NCBI GenBank assembly: GCA_043228905.1
Contig: JBHGNT010000004.1
Span: forward strand, 23,932,001 to 23,996,000
Source of the DNA: Azolla caroliniana
Taxonomy: Eukaryota > Polypodiophyta
Length of the DNA: 64,000 bases
Direction of reading: 5' to 3'
Shown here: one piece after another, positions 46,281 to 59,750 of the stretch
Layout: every line of letters begins with the position of its first letter
How positions within the stretch are numbered: the first letter of the stretch is position 1
Notes under the pieces: model-generated
What the model was told of the DNA's origin: nothing
Database searches by the model: none
Seen by the model: the letters and a program-made list of their open reading frames with translations, nothing else
Position numbers and translations under genes: made by a program

Positions 46281-47844
46281 AACTTGTTCTTAAACTTACT
46301 GGTTAAAGCTAATGAGCAGAGTGGTACTTTGCTTAACCATGCTTAAAACTCATAATTAAGAGAACATTAATCTTGGTTGAAAGAGTTAATTAACATTAAA
46401 AAATTAGAATATACAAGTGCATTAGGCAACACACTTCAATTACTGCTTACCAATCTCCATCTCCATCATCCTTGTCATTACATGGTTATGATAATGGGTT
46501 CTTTATTTCAGGAAACCATCTCCATCATCCTTGTCATTGTCATCATTCTCGTCCTTTTGGACACTGGTGCAAGTTCGTAAGTAGCATTAATGTAGGCCTC
46601 TTCAAAGGTCATGATATTATATGCTATTGCTTCATGTTGGTATGCCAAAAGCACTTGAATAATTTTGTCCTTCATGGTTGCTGCCCAATTGTGGAAGTCA
46701 TTGCATAAGCAAAACTCATTCAACATGCAAGCTTCATCCCATGGTTATTGCCATTACGCACATATGGGTACTATAACCCTAGAGGAAAAACATAATCTTC
46801 TTCATTATTGGAAGGTTCTATTGTAAATCCTTTTGATATAAATTGCTTCAAAAGGTACAAAGGTTTCTCTCAAATTCCTAGGAACATGAAGTCAACCAAG
46901 TTAGAGTTGTCTCGAGGTGGTGAGATTGTAGTGTACAAAAGGGCCATCTACCTAGGTAAATATTTTGTACAATAGCTTGGTGATGGTTGGAGGTAGGTTT
47001 TGCAATGGTGAACTTTGGGGCTCTATTAATGGAAAAGCAATGACACTTGTGAAGAATAACTACTCGGAGGTCCTAACTAAGCAAACTTTGATTAACTATT
47101 TCTATAATTGACCAAGATGTTGGTGGGGTGACAATGAGGTCAATCAAGGTTGGTTGACACAAAGATTATGTATATTGTGACAACAAAGATTATAGCTTGG
47201 ATCATAATAGTTATTGGTGAGTTTGGCTTTTAGCCGTAGTAGCTTGGCCCCTTGGATGAGGTGTGCTCGATATATTTTTAACTGGATCTCTTTTGATGCA
47301 ACAAGTCTTGTGTCATGGAATTGGTTCTTTGATTTTGTGTTGGATATCAATTGGAGTTGAGTGTGCATTGCATGACTAGAGAAGGTCAATGCAACAATTA
47401 TTTCTTGCTCATGGCTATTGCTATTGTTAAATATTCGATAGATTTTGAGTCTCAAAGTTCTATGACATGTGTAGTCGAGTTGATGAGGTGAGTGATGTGT
47501 CAGCAAGGGATATGACAGTAGGTGCCTTGTCAAGTACAACAATGATAATGGCATTGGTACCTAGTAATGCAAGTCTAGATGCAAGATAAAGGTAGAGAAA
47601 AGGCACAAGAGAAAAGGTAGAGTTTAATTTCTTGAGGACAAACTAGTCTGGAAAGGGCAAAAACACTGCAAAAGGCTATAAAGCTCATTTTTGCCCCCCC
47701 TCCCCCTCGGATCTCCTCTAATTTATTCATAAGATTATTGTTAAGAACTTTAAGCCTTAAACAAATCTCCTTGTGGTGTATCCTCACCACTTGAAGCATG
47801 GTTGGTTAATTGCATATTGTTTTATTTATCCGATTTAATTGATT
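46281..47844. other. Intergenic, no gene recognised
   Basis: AT-rich; an imperfect duplication of CTCCATCATCCTTGTCATT is seen near 46455 and 46520. The longest frame (136 codons, minus strand, 47.1-47.55 kb) has no family signature. Confidence 0.4.
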
Positions 47845-48050
47845 TTTATTTTTTATTTTTTTAAAGACAAGATTCACCTTGGTATTAATGAAAAGATGCC
47901 CAAAGGCTACAAAGAATCCATACAATAAAATATAACCCTCCTACCCACTTCAATGAACATGTCTAGTAGCGGAAGCTCTCATGTAGGGTCAACACTTAAA
48001 GCCTAGATAAGGTGTAACTAGTTAGTTTCTTGGTGTTGATAACTATTTAA
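47845..48050 (-). mobile_element. LINE 3' end fragment
   Basis: A T-rich tract (47845-47868) is followed by GACAAGATTCACCTTGGTATTAATGAAAAGATGCCC and GGCTACAAAGAATCC-like text. This is the reverse complement of the poly(A)-tailed 3' terminus typical of plant L1 elements, as also seen at 59.76 kb. No RT coding remains next to it. Confidence 0.55.
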
Positions 48051-51000
48051 GAGCAGAGGAAGAGTTCAATTAGGTCATAATATCTAGTGTCAGTAGCTTG
48101 AGAGTATTGCTTCATGAGCATTCTTGTTGTTTCACCAATGAATGGGTAAATGACAATCCAACTTAGACAAAGGACATCGAAAAGGAGATAGAACTCCTAC
48201 CAAGATAAAGATGTGCAGTTAGTGTGAGGCACCTAAAAGCAACACATCTACCTCTTCTATCTCCTTGGCATTTTCTAAATGTGAGGGTGGGATAGTTTCA
48301 TCTTCAATTCACTAGTTATAGGAGTTTATCTTACATTGGTGACCACCTTAGCCCATATCCAATGTGAGTGGCTCTTCATGTTGTTCATTAAGCATTTCGT
48401 GTTCTTGTGACACATTTGCTTTGACAATGACATCAAGTTGTTGATGTTGTAGGCATAATCTTAGGGACCAATTTCTAAAAAGTAGGATAAGTGGGAAACT
48501 AGTTATCCTAGGACTTGGGACAAACCCATAAGGACCCATCACACATGGGAACATGTGCTGGTTTAGGAACCTTTAGAATTGCTCCATTTTCCCAATTATC
48601 CAACCCTTAAACAATTGAAAATAACTTTGAGAGTTGGTTCCTAAGCTTACGCCCATGGGCCATGGCCCATAATAATGAACAATGGTAATGAGTTGTGGGA
48701 GATGTGGTGTACGTGGGCAAGGTAAGATAAGGTCAATGTGTAAATTTAAGAAGTATTTATTTATAATCAAAGTTACCAATATTGCTAAAGAAACGTGTAT
48801 TACTAAAAGTAATGTATCCATATGGTGGGGGTGGAATTATCTCATAAAGATCCCCCCTCCCAACAATGTGATGCTCTTTTTCCTATAATTAATAATAATA
48901 ATAATGGTAATACACATTACGAATCGTGGAGATATTTTTCTATAAACTTCTTTGGTTGTGTAAAAAGTTGTTTGTTTGTTTCTCTCATGTAGATTTAATT
49001 TTCGCCCTTTTTCTATTTTGCCATTCCATTTTGTAAATAAAAAACCTTATTTGTTGTGCTTGAATCTTTAGTTTAGGTTTATGAATGAACATTTCATGGT
49101 TTAGTTGTGTCAGATTTTGTTGATATATTCTCTATACCTTATTCATTGTTAAGCCACTTAGGTTGGTAGTTTATTTCCATATTTGTATTGGTAATAAAGT
49201 AACTCGAGTTCATATAGAATCTCTTTCTCTTATGCTTGTGCATGTATATTACTCTCATCCAAATACTTATAGCAAGTTGTTCACGACAATATGATTCCAA
49301 GAACAAACCTCTCCGTACACTATTTGTAATAATTTAGTCAAGACCACACATCCTTTGTGAGTTTGGTCCTTTTATATACAACTAATGACAATGAGAAGTT
49401 TTTTGTGTAAACAATGATCCGTGAAAGGATTTCCTAGTGCATTTTTGGTACCCACGGAATGATAAGACATGTGCTCCATCATGGTGCAACATTTTTGAGA
49501 TAGTTGATGTACTCGTAGCTTTGCAAGTGTCTACAATTATACCTTAAGTTCTAATGTTTGTTACAATGATCACGAGTACATGTATGAGATTCTTTATTCA
49601 ATATCTAAGTTCCAACTTCTATATATTTCCTTTATTGTGGTTGCGTTGATATTCTAAATTCCAGGCTCATGTAATGATTCAGATAATGTTCATTCCTAAT
49701 AGAATATGATATCCTCTATGTGTACCTAGGATACTCTTGCTTAGTCTACATAGCCAATGCTATTGATGTTGTTGGGGTCTTTTCTTAAAAACAAGTTTTA
49801 AAATAAACATACGATTTTTTGTTGTTTTGAGTCATTTTTCAAATTTCATATCCATATATTTTCTACTTTGGATATCGATTGATAGCGAGTTAAAATTCTC
49901 TTATCTACTTTTTGGATATATGCATATAATAACAATATCCCATCATGATAAGGAACATTCATGTGCTCTAATATTGGGTTGTAGTACAACCATCCTTGTG
50001 TTAGCTTATCTCTAATGAGATAGATAGTTTTGTACATGGTATAGAAACTCATATTTGTTGGTTGTGCACTCTATACTTTACGAGATTCTCTACAACTTTT
50101 GACTCACTAATTTTTATCTAATAGAATTTGTCATAATGTTTAATGCATGTATGGCCTCTCCACTTTGCAGTTTATATCGTACATTATGATGCTTGGTATT
50201 GCCTAAAAGCCACTTTAGGTCAATTTGCTTGAACCTCTTCCAAATTGAACCTAAATGTTATACGATGTTTCTTATGTCCTTGGATGTTTGTTTCATCAAA
50301 ACATATGTATGAAAGATATTTGCCACTTTGACGTTAATTTCCAAAATAAGTAAAGATCAAAGGATTCTAACGTACAAAAGGGAAAACGATTAAAGATCTT
50401 ATGATGTACAAGGTCATTGTCTCTCAATGGTCACCAAGATAGGTGAGAAAATATTTTCCACATTTCACAACATGTTGGATGATATTTACAAATTAAAATT
50501 ATCATCAATTTAGTGTGAGTTTGAGCTCTATTCTAGTTTAGTTTTGTGCCGTAGTATGTAAAATTATATTCATTGATAATATGTTAGATATAATCCTTTT
50601 TAGGCTCTCCGTCAAAATACCTAACAATCAATGGAGGTTAGAGTTGAAAGTTGTAAATGTAGCTACAACTTATTTCCTACAAACATTGGCTTTACGAATT
50701 CATTTCCCAAAAGCCAGGGATCGTCAACAATAACATTGCCTTTTAAAGCACAATAGGATAATCATTTTCTTTAATCATGAATAAAATAACAACTAACACG
50801 CACTTTTCTTCTATTACATGGCTTGCCAAATTCACTTTCTATGGTTTCAAAATGGTAATTATACAAACACAGAAGGGATAAATGCTTTTCTCTAGCTGTA
50901 GACAACATATGCCAATTGTCATTCAATCTAAAAGCTTTCAAATGGTTCATTTTTATGAGTGTTTGAGGGAGGAAATCTCGATGCACATACATAAGTCATG

Positions 51001-51653
51001 AACCACGCATAAACAATGGTCATTTTTCACTACCAGATATACACATAGAATTTGTGGCTCAATGATGTAAAGTAAAAAAAACGGCCATTTTTCAAAAATA
51101 CCCATCGAAAATTTTGTGATTGTGTATTAGATGTCATGGCCATGCCCCCATAAAACGGCACACCAATTTTGTAAGGATAGGCGATGAGAATGAATTAGAG
51201 CAAATTAAGAATTTCCTATGAGCATAAAAAGGACTCTATGTTGCATTTGAGAACAAATCTTCTTTGGAGTATGAATCAACGTGTAAGCAAAAAACTCATG
51301 AAATATCGAGAATAAACTTACATATCATGCATAAGAAAGATGCATAGAGACACTAAGAGTTGACATAGCACAAAAAGAAACTTTGAAACACATAATAATA
51401 TGGTATTATCTCCCTTGTACTTATAAGCCAAAACCTAAGGAATAAAGCAAATGTAGTTATTTCTTGTAAAAACAAACAACAATATGTATAGCAAATGTTC
51501 CAAAATAAACAACAAGTTGAACAACAATATAGCAAATGTTCCAAAGTAAACAACCCCCTTGTGCGATTATTCTTTGGGTGGGGAGGGGTATACATGTTGG
51601 GGTGTTTGAAACTCAAACTTGGCTTCATGAAACAATAAGGTACCCTTGTGAAA

Positions 51654-51698
<45 letters not shown>

Positions 51699-51971
51699 GA
51701 GTTCGAGTAGAGGACCAAGGGGTAAGGAGGGGCACACTTAGGGGGGTGGTGGATTGGGGACTAGAAGACCACTTCAGTCTACATGTGGTGATTAGTTATT
51801 AGTAAGGCAATATAAAAATAGTGATTGGTACTACTACATACATTACATTCCATACACATTACAAACATTGGCACTTAAAAGAGTGTTTGGGGGCCTCTTA
51901 AAGTGGGTTGGAGTTTTATGGAGACAAGATTTAATAAGTGTGTTGTGGGTTAGAACTCTTTTTCTTTGTTT
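48051..51971. other. Intergenic, no gene recognised; (CA)n at 51655-51697
   Basis: Long AT-rich stretch with short frames only. The one clear feature is a CA microsatellite of about 21 units at 51655-51697. The last 170 bp are the 3' UTR/flank of the VIT gene. Confidence 0.5.
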
Positions 51972-53846
51972 CTAAGTGTTGGATGAGGAGGAAGCTTGGA
52001 TGGCACGGGCGAGGCCGAACGCGGCGGCCGACGCGAGGGCCCCGATGACCGACGTCTGGACCGCGCTCTTCAACGGGTTCATGCCCGTCATGCGGCCCTT
52101 CACGAGGCCAAACACGAAGAGCGCGGCGAGCGTGATGCCGATGGACACGAATAGCGCGGCCCGGAGGTGTGGCATGGCCATGTACGGGCTGAGCGGGATG
52201 AGGCCGCCCACAATGTACGACATGGCGATTGTGGCCGCGCTCTTCAGTGCGCGGCCCGGGTCCGGCTTCTCCAGCCCCAGCTCGAACCTCATCATGAATT
52301 CCAGCCAGTCGTCAGGCCGCTTCTGTAAGGCCTCCACTACTGGCCGGTATTCGGCCGGCTGAAGCCCGAACTGCTCGAGTATCTCCGCCACCTCCTCCGC
52401 CTCTGCCCGCCCATATACACCACACCACACCCATCATCTCATCTCATCTCATATCACCACTAACATCTCTCTCTCTCTCTCTCTCTAATCTAAACCTAAA
52501 AAGAAACCACATCCTAATTTGTACATATTCCTCAGATTTTCTTTACTTCAAATTCTCCTAACTTAAAGAACAAAAAAAACTCTCCTAAATTTCATTTGTT
52601 TTGTTTCCTGAATTAATCTCGATTTTGTTTATTCTCCTTTTTTATTTTATTTGAAAAAAACCACAAATTATTTGTTTTATTTTCTTGAATTAATCGGTTT
52701 ATGTTTAAATTCTTCTATTTTTTCAAAAAACAAAATATGAATTATTTGTTTTATTTTCTTGAATTGATCGGTTTTGTTACTTCACCTTTCTCAGGACACT
52801 CCACCATTTCCCGCCTCTCTCTCATCTCCTCCCGCTTGTAGTGATCCATATCACTCTTCGCTGCCAGGTACCTGTAGCATCCATGGCGGGGAGGGGGACC
52901 GATAAAAATCATCGAAATTTCAAATATACATACATACATTAATATATATATATATATATATATGCGTATTTAGCTTTATTATAACTGTTCTTATAGTCTT
53001 CCCAAGCTGATTTGATCGATACGAAAACCTCCAATCCTATCTATCTATCTATCTATATATGTATATAATTATGTACCTTCATGATCAAATACCAAATTAC
53101 CGTTATTTTCTTTTCTTTTCTTTTACTTGGAAGTGGTACTTGCCACTTGGGATGAATTTAGCAGGTACTTCTAAATCAAAAGTAGTCATTAGGTGAAACC
53201 CTAACCTTTTAGAAGGTTCTGGAGAGTAGTAACTAGATGAAACGTAACCGACGTGACTGCAAATATCCATTTTACGCTAAAGTAAAAAAAAAAAAAAAAA
53301 CATTTAAATTTATGGTAAGACCTCAGTCAGTACCTGATGGGAAAATTAGTGATCGAAACAAAACCCTAAACTGAGCGTGATACAAAATAAGATATAAGTC
53401 GAGCCCTAATCAATGGAAGTAACAATAGCACGGAAACCACCCTAACCCTAACTGATGGTGGAAAGAAGGAATTAGATGCGAGCCGAGGCCTGATTCGTGT
53501 TTGGAATAACGTGATATTACAGGAAAATTTTGAACAAATAGAAATATATGTATATATACAGTATCCATCCATATGTTGTATGTATAACAGTTTGTGCTTT
53601 AGTAGGAGTGGTGTACCCGCCGAGGCCCATGGCTATGGAGCCAGCGGCTACTTCGGCCAGACCGGCAGTGACGACGAGCCTCGAAGAGGCAGAATTGGAG
53701 CCGGACAGGCCTGCGGCCAGGGCGAAGGGGACGGTCAGGCCGTCTGACATGCCGATGATGATGTCGCGGATGAGCTCGCTGGCCGTGAAATGCTTCTCCA
53801 CGTGGGGAACGCCTGCAGAGATGCTGAGAGCACCGGAAGGCGGCAT
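51972..53846 (-). CDS. VIT1: Vacuolar iron transporter, VIT1-type, 3 exons
   Basis: Exons (minus): 53846-53617, 52871-52786, 52402-51972; 230+86+431 = 747 nt, 248 residues, phases 2 and 1. Introns are GTACAC...CTACAG and GTGAAG...GGGCAG. VIT proteins move Fe2+ (and Mn2+) from the cytosol into the vacuole in exchange for H+. Family marks: EKHFTASELIRDIIIGMSDG and LTVPFALAAGLSG in TM1, LAEVAAGSIAMGLGGYLA in TM2, the cytosolic metal-binding helix region SDMDHYKREEMRERRE and EAEEVAEILEQFG, MRFELGLEKPDP, then three C-terminal membrane segments ending FGLARAIQ. Length and order agree with Arabidopsis VIT1. The start at 53846 (MPPSGALS) is preferred; an in-frame ATG at 53972 would add a 42-residue Ser-Pro-rich leader partly encoded by a GATGGC repeat. 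Exons 1 and 3 are GC-rich, the introns AT-rich. Confidence 0.95.
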
Positions 53847-53972
53847 GATTGGCGATGGCGATGGCGATGGAGATGGCGATGGATCGATCGGCAGGAAAAA
53901 GGAATGGATCAAAGGAAAAAAGAAGCTTCTGTGCAGTGAAGGATCTGGTGGGGCGATGAAGCATGGTTCCAC

Positions 53973-56449
53973 TCAGAAGTAGAGGGGGCTTCTTGTAGCA
54001 GGGCCTGCCCCGGGGGGGGGGGGGGGGGGAGGATGACGTGGCATTTCTAGGGCTTACGTGGCACTTGCCTTTCAAGAAGCCGCGCGTGGAAGGCACGGGT
54101 CTTGCCCGCTGACGTGGCATCGCGATGAATAAACAAAGAAAAAAAAAACAGAAATAAATAAATAAATAAGGTTTACATACATACATAATTCTGGATGTTG
54201 GGTTCGCTTTTGGCTTTTTTGCTTTTGCTTTCCCCCCCCCCCCCACTTTCATCCTTATCTTTTCTTTTTTTTAAAAACTAAAACTAAAAAAATGGATCTG
54301 CTCTCCTCTACTAATTTAGTGGCACTCTGAAGATTTTTGGCTTTATTTATGTTTTTGTCTCTTCATGTTGTTCCTTCCACACACACAACCCCCCCCTTGC
54401 AAAACCTAAATAAATAAATAAATCAGCATTTATTAGCACTATACACAACAAAGGAAAAAGCTAAACATTCATTATTATTAGTGCACACTACTACTAGTGC
54501 ACACCCCACCACCCCAAACCCTTCGCCTTCGCCTTCTTTGGCCTTTGCTAGCTCAAAAGTACCTGCAGCTTGTCCGTCGATCCAAACCCCACTCAACATA
54601 CATATATCTTTTTTATATATATACATATATTTCCCTCCTTGCTTCCTCACTCGCTCATCACCGATGTTCCGCACGACGTGTCACAATCGTCCTCCCCACA
54701 CTTTCTTGCAGCCAACGATTCTTGTTCGATGAATGCGAATCTTCTAGATTCCTACGGGCCACCATTCCATCCTAGAATCATGTTGATGTCAAAGGAAGGC
54801 GTCCGTTGCTTTGAGAAGTTGAAAGCTCTTACACTCGCGGAAGAAAATTTAATCGAGTCGGGTATTTGAGCACACCGTTTTTATAGTGCTAGTTCACTTG
54901 TAAGAAAAGCAAGCGTGTGTCCTTCCTCTTATTTTGGTATTCATGCACAATGGTGATTATATTGACATTCGTTGTGCACTTGTTCAAGCTACTAATTCCT
55001 TATTCATGTGCAACTCTGAATTTTATGCATCGAATCATAATCAATGATCACAAAGATTGCAAAATAAGTGGTTATACATCATGTTGTGATATGTTTTTCA
55101 GGGAGAGTTAATTGAAGGGATTCAAACGTATTCATTGACATGAAAATTAGAGATTGCATCACATAGACTAACAAAATGCATATATCTAACACAATAGTCA
55201 TGTATGTACAAAACTAATGGACTTAGGAACTTGGAAGGATAAAGCTCCCTATATTCTCAATGGGAATGTAGCACATTTAAGATTACTGGAAATAGACTTG
55301 TCAATTGATAGAATGGAACTTGATATATATTATTACCAAGCTATATGGCTACAAGTTGCAAGTTGAAACCAAACTATGTAAAAACTATTTTTATAAAATT
55401 AGAGGTTAAAGTTAAAGTTAGACATATAATATGTACTAAGCCATGAAAACCAAAGTATCTGGAAAAAGATCAACTTTAGAGACCACTCATGAACCATGGA
55501 TATCCTTTTTCCTTAAAGAACATACATTACAATCATTGCTCCTCATAAAGAATGATGTTTAGTTTGCAACAATTCGATACTTGAATGGATAACCAAATGA
55601 AGTAACTTTTGAAGTACAACTAGGACTCGAGATTGAGGTTCAAGATTAACTATCATCATTAAAGAGTTCGCAATGTAGTTTGATGACAATGTTACTTACA
55701 CATGTATGATTGTTTAGACAATCATAGAACTTTATAGATTCCAAAGGATAACAAGTCGTATTCTAGTGCCCTTGAAACCTAAATTATATAGTACCTATAA
55801 CATTCTAAGATAATGAGAAATTCTAATGAAGGTTACATGATGCATATCTCAATACCAAAAATAATGAAGACCAATATACAACTCTTAAGTGTCTTTGTAA
55901 GTGGTTGTAGGTAAATAGTTACATTTGGTTGGCAACTACGGCTTAACATTCTAGATTATGTGATGCTTGCAAAAATATCTCCCTTAATCATTGGGGAGTG
56001 AATACCCAATTGGTGATACATGAAATGCTTGAGTGATGTTTAAATATTATGTGTGCCCTAGTTTCATTCTAGTTATTGTCGTGTTATATATTCTAGGGGT
56101 GTCCTTGTTTCATTCTAGTAACTCTTGCCATGATAGGGGTACCCATGATAGGGGTCAAGTTTGGTGTACATGATCAATTCCATATTGTTCGTGACATGGC
56201 TAGTTCTTGGTCTTTCGGAACTTCCTCCATATTGAGGTCTCATATTTCTTGTATTGGCTATTGTGATGAAGCTTCCTTCTTGTACATTTGTGTTGAGTGT
56301 GGGAATATGAACATACTAGAGGAACCCCTCTAGGATAAGCAATCTTTTCTCTATTCTCATTAGTAAGGATTTGAGTACACCTTTAGTGCTCAATGGTATA
56401 AAAACTAAGTGTGAAAACAACGTAAAGTAAACTTAAGGATAAAAATTGA
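53973..56449. other. VIT upstream region and intergenic DNA, no gene recognised
   Basis: Contains homopolymers (G run about 54011-54029, C run about 54233-54244), AAAT-type short repeats (54150-54165, 54410-54422), a TATATA cluster near 54600, then AT-rich DNA. An isolated 54730-54870 frame shows no family. No element ends seen. Confidence 0.45.
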
Positions 56450-57170
56450 TGAAGACCAAAATTGGCCCATAAGGCAATTGATTACAATAATGGGATGTGT
56501 ACCCGATCAGTGGAAAAAAAACACATAAATAAAAGAGTTCACATGTGGTACAAAAAATGTTATGGGTTGTAACATGTTCTATAGAAGAAAAGGCTATGCG
56601 TTGAAACTATAGTTTCATTTCCATCCAAGTCTCTTAAAAAGGAGCGGGGGGTTGAAGGGTTTTGATACGGGTGTGCCCCATGGTCCCGATGTAAATGGTA
56701 TCCCAATCATAGCTTGCTTCTATGTGGAGTAACTCCCATTCCCATATCTTCTTAATTGCTTCTACATAACAACTAGTGATTTCGAAGCTGGATATTTGAG
56801 GGTGATTGGTTTCTCTTTGGTTTTCTGCTTCAATGTGGAGAGCCCGAATGGTGCAAATGTGTCCACACTCATCGTTCCTCCATGTCCCTTAAAAGATTCA
56901 ATGGTTAAGTCTTGGTGAATATTAGAAAGGTTATGGTTAACATTTTGTAGCTTATTCTCTCTATGCCATTTTAGCTCTAACATATACCTACCTAGTGTCT
57001 TGATGTCCGAGGTATATAATAATTGGGAGATGGTCCAGTATGTCTTTGTATTTTCCCCTTATCTTAACGTAAGTTGGACATTTGCATGTAAAATGGTACT
57101 CATCCTCTATCTCTTTGTGACATAATATATATATATATCCTTTGTCTCAAGGAACGCCATTAACACAACC
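56450..57170 (-). repeat. Unrecognised repeat, copy 2
   Basis: Co-linear with 45.16-46.28 kb: CCAAAATTGGCCC near the start, then GGTCCCGATGTAAATGGTA and GTGGAGTAACTCCCATTCCC. It then matches the VPFYMQMSNLR-type frame near 57.06-57.12 kb. The internal tandem duplication of copy 1 is absent. Frames are more damaged than in copy 1. Confidence 0.6.
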
Positions 57171-57229
57171 ATTTTCAATCTCAAGTTGGTGTTGATAACT
57201 CTTAATGCATTCAGTAAGAACATATCTAG

Positions 57230-58440
57230 ATATTTTAGTTGTATAATAAATCCGCGAAATGTTTTTTATAGTACAAAATTTTAGATGGGAGTGGCTCTAA
57301 TGGGTAGATCCATGTCGAGTATAGATTTACCATATTTCTTTTGAGCCGCAACTACATCTCCCACCTCTTTGACCCCCAAACAAAACAAGCAATTGAATTG
57401 AGAGCGCAATCTCTCCTTTCTAGGTCCATGTAATAATCGGGAAGACGCAACTAACTCTTTTTGCAAAGAATTATAGTTCTCTCTAATAGATGATGATTGT
57501 CATATAAATAACAAGAGCATGTCATGCCATGAGACAACCAAGTGGTGAGAACATGAAGTGCAAGGGATCCTAAGTGAAATACACCCATCCAATTATTGCC
57601 ACCATGAAGCCTTAATCGTTGTTCTCTCATGTGTTATCCTCTCATTCGCAATGAAATATTGAGCAATATATATCCATTGTTGAGAGTCTGAACACATGTC
57701 TTGCAATAATGAAAATCTATGGGTCATCATATGCATTGATAAGTCCAATATTGCAACCCCCCCTCGTCAAGAGAGAGAGAGAGAGAGAATTTAATGGAAA
57801 GTATTATATTGCACTATAAGATGGAATCATTACAAAGAGTAGGCAAAACATGGAGCTCTAAAATGGTCTTGAACCAATTTGGTTTTGAGATGATTAATAA
57901 ATGCTTATTTATAAGTCCCTCTACAGAGTAGTCTAGAATATTCTTATGATACCTTATATATTTAGATTATATATATTTTATGTTATATATATAAACATAT
58001 TATAATTTATTACAATGGTTAAGGATTTTACATGTATATAACAAGGTTGTGGGTTCAAATCCTTTTGAGGCATCATGTGAGTGTCATCATGACAAGACAT
58101 CATCATTATGTGAGTGGCATCATATTTAAGAAGTTGTAAAATAGAATGCAATGTCTTCTTTGTCAATGGAAACAATGGCAAATAATATAATATCATGGGT
58201 TCCATAATACATTGTACAATATTTAGTCATTACATGAAATGACCAAGATTGTGACTTTCAATACATGAACTTATCCTTTAACTTGCTAGACATCCATTCA
58301 ATCAATTAGCTATTCGTAACATTCATTCCCAGTGGAAACCCAAAATGTAAAAAAATAAACTCTGAGCCTTTTCTAAGAACAAATCCTTGCCATCCTATAC
58401 ATTAATGCATTACATGAGAATTGTTGAAGAAGACTCCACC
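57230..58440 (-). mobile_element. LINE fragment split by a solo gypsy LTR
   Basis: The minus strand 58.42-58.13 kb encodes FGFPLGMNV, IEWMSSKLKDKFMYWKSQSW and YYLPLFPLTKKTLHS, the RT connection region. After the LTR, 57.76-57.28 kb continues with GGVAILDLSMHMMTHRFSLL and LLHGPRKERLRSQFNCLFC. Order and strand match the LINE at 5-6.7 kb, and about 25 residues are missing at the LTR. Several stops are present. Confidence 0.72.
57766..58122 (-). repeat. Solo LTR of the gypsy family
   Basis: On the minus strand it starts near TGATGCCACTCACATAATGA and shares AAAAGGATTTGAACCCAC, CCAAATTGGTTCAA and the CT-rich end with the LTR at 61.74 kb. No gag-pol is attached. The plus strand carries TGGTTAAGGAT (58016-58026) and GGTTCAAATCC (58052-58062), the tRNA-like pair. 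Ends are approximate. Confidence 0.75.
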
Positions 58441-58646
58441 TTGGGCATTAGTTAACTTAGACATATGATGAATGATCTTAATGTTTCACAATGTTATATC
58501 CCATGCCTTTACTCCCATATAATTCACATTTTGTGAAAAGCTCACCAAAATTTATTCCATGAGAGTATCAAAGAAGTTGAAGCAAAAGAAAAGAGTTAAC
58601 GTGTAATGAAGGTTTTCCAAGGATTTATACATGTCAATTGCATGAT

Positions 58647-58687
<41 letters not shown>

Positions 58688-59740
58688 ACTCTCAATATTT
58701 CTTCATGTAATTAGTTGGCAATTAAACAAAAGTATGCTCAAGTAAGTAAAAAGAATTTCAATCAAATCACGAGGAGACTTGAAATTCTCTTTTTCTCTAT
58801 AATTGTTCTCTTTCTCAATATCTAGTTCCTCCAAGCCTCTCCCTTGTTGGCCACCTCTCATGTTGTCTTGGTCTCTTGCCCTCTAATTGTCCCGTTCGAT
58901 CTACAATCAACACATACTGGTGCATTTGAATTAGCTGAATAATCCTCTACATTGTGGATGGAATGGATATCCTCAAAATGTTCCTTAGTTTATTTGTATT
59001 TCTCAATCAACCTCCTCATGGTGTTGGTACAATGAATTTTCTACATATTTGAAAACACAAAATATAAGAAACTAATTTACATGCGAAATGGGTTTAGGAG
59101 ACAAAAAATTCAAAAACACTTAAAACATTAGGCATTGAATTTTACAAAACCTATTGTACTCCAATCCAAGTCTTTGTTTTTCAATCCAAAGGTTTTGAAT
59201 TACGCCAATCTAGATTTTCACTCTAACATAGTGTGAACCTTGATATCCCTGAAGTATTGTTAAGAAAGATTATTGTTGAAACATACCAAATGATGATGCA
59301 TTAGTGGTTTTTAGCACTACCTCAATTAGAGGATGCATGATTCTATTATTTTAAGAGGCCCACGATTAGAAAATGGAGGCCGATGAACCAACAACTCAAA
59401 ATGGGTCCATCAACCATCAATATTTGTGCTTCAACGTCCAGAGAATGGAGAATAATTACAACTCAAAATGGGTCCTTCAATTATCAATATTTATGCTTCA
59501 ACGTGACTCTAGAGAATGGAGCATAAATTTTGCTTCGATAAACCACACAATGCTCATAGATGTTATTGCTAGATTAAGCATTTAATTTAAGCTAGTCTTA
59601 CTAGAATGCCTTCAAGAAATATAGAATTTCTAGCGTCCTTGGTTGAGAGCCATGAATGGAGTTGTTATTACTTGAATGCCTTATATAAAGATAATAAGAA
59701 CAATGAACATGTGTTAGTATGGTGAAATTTGGATATTGTT
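58441..59740. other. Intergenic with (CT)n and a short tandem duplication
   Basis: A CT run lies at 58652-58684. At 59391-59525 a block of about 68 bp beginning CAACTCAAAATGGGTCC is duplicated in tandem. Further LINE-like sequence may extend to about 58.6 kb. No gene seen. Confidence 0.5.
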
Positions 59741-59750
59741 ATTCTTATTG

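Noticed and set aside
53847-53972. Upstream in-frame ATG giving VIT a 42-residue longer N-terminus
   Set aside because: The extra leader is partly a hexanucleotide repeat and the family normally starts close to the EKHFTA motif; kept as an alternative only.
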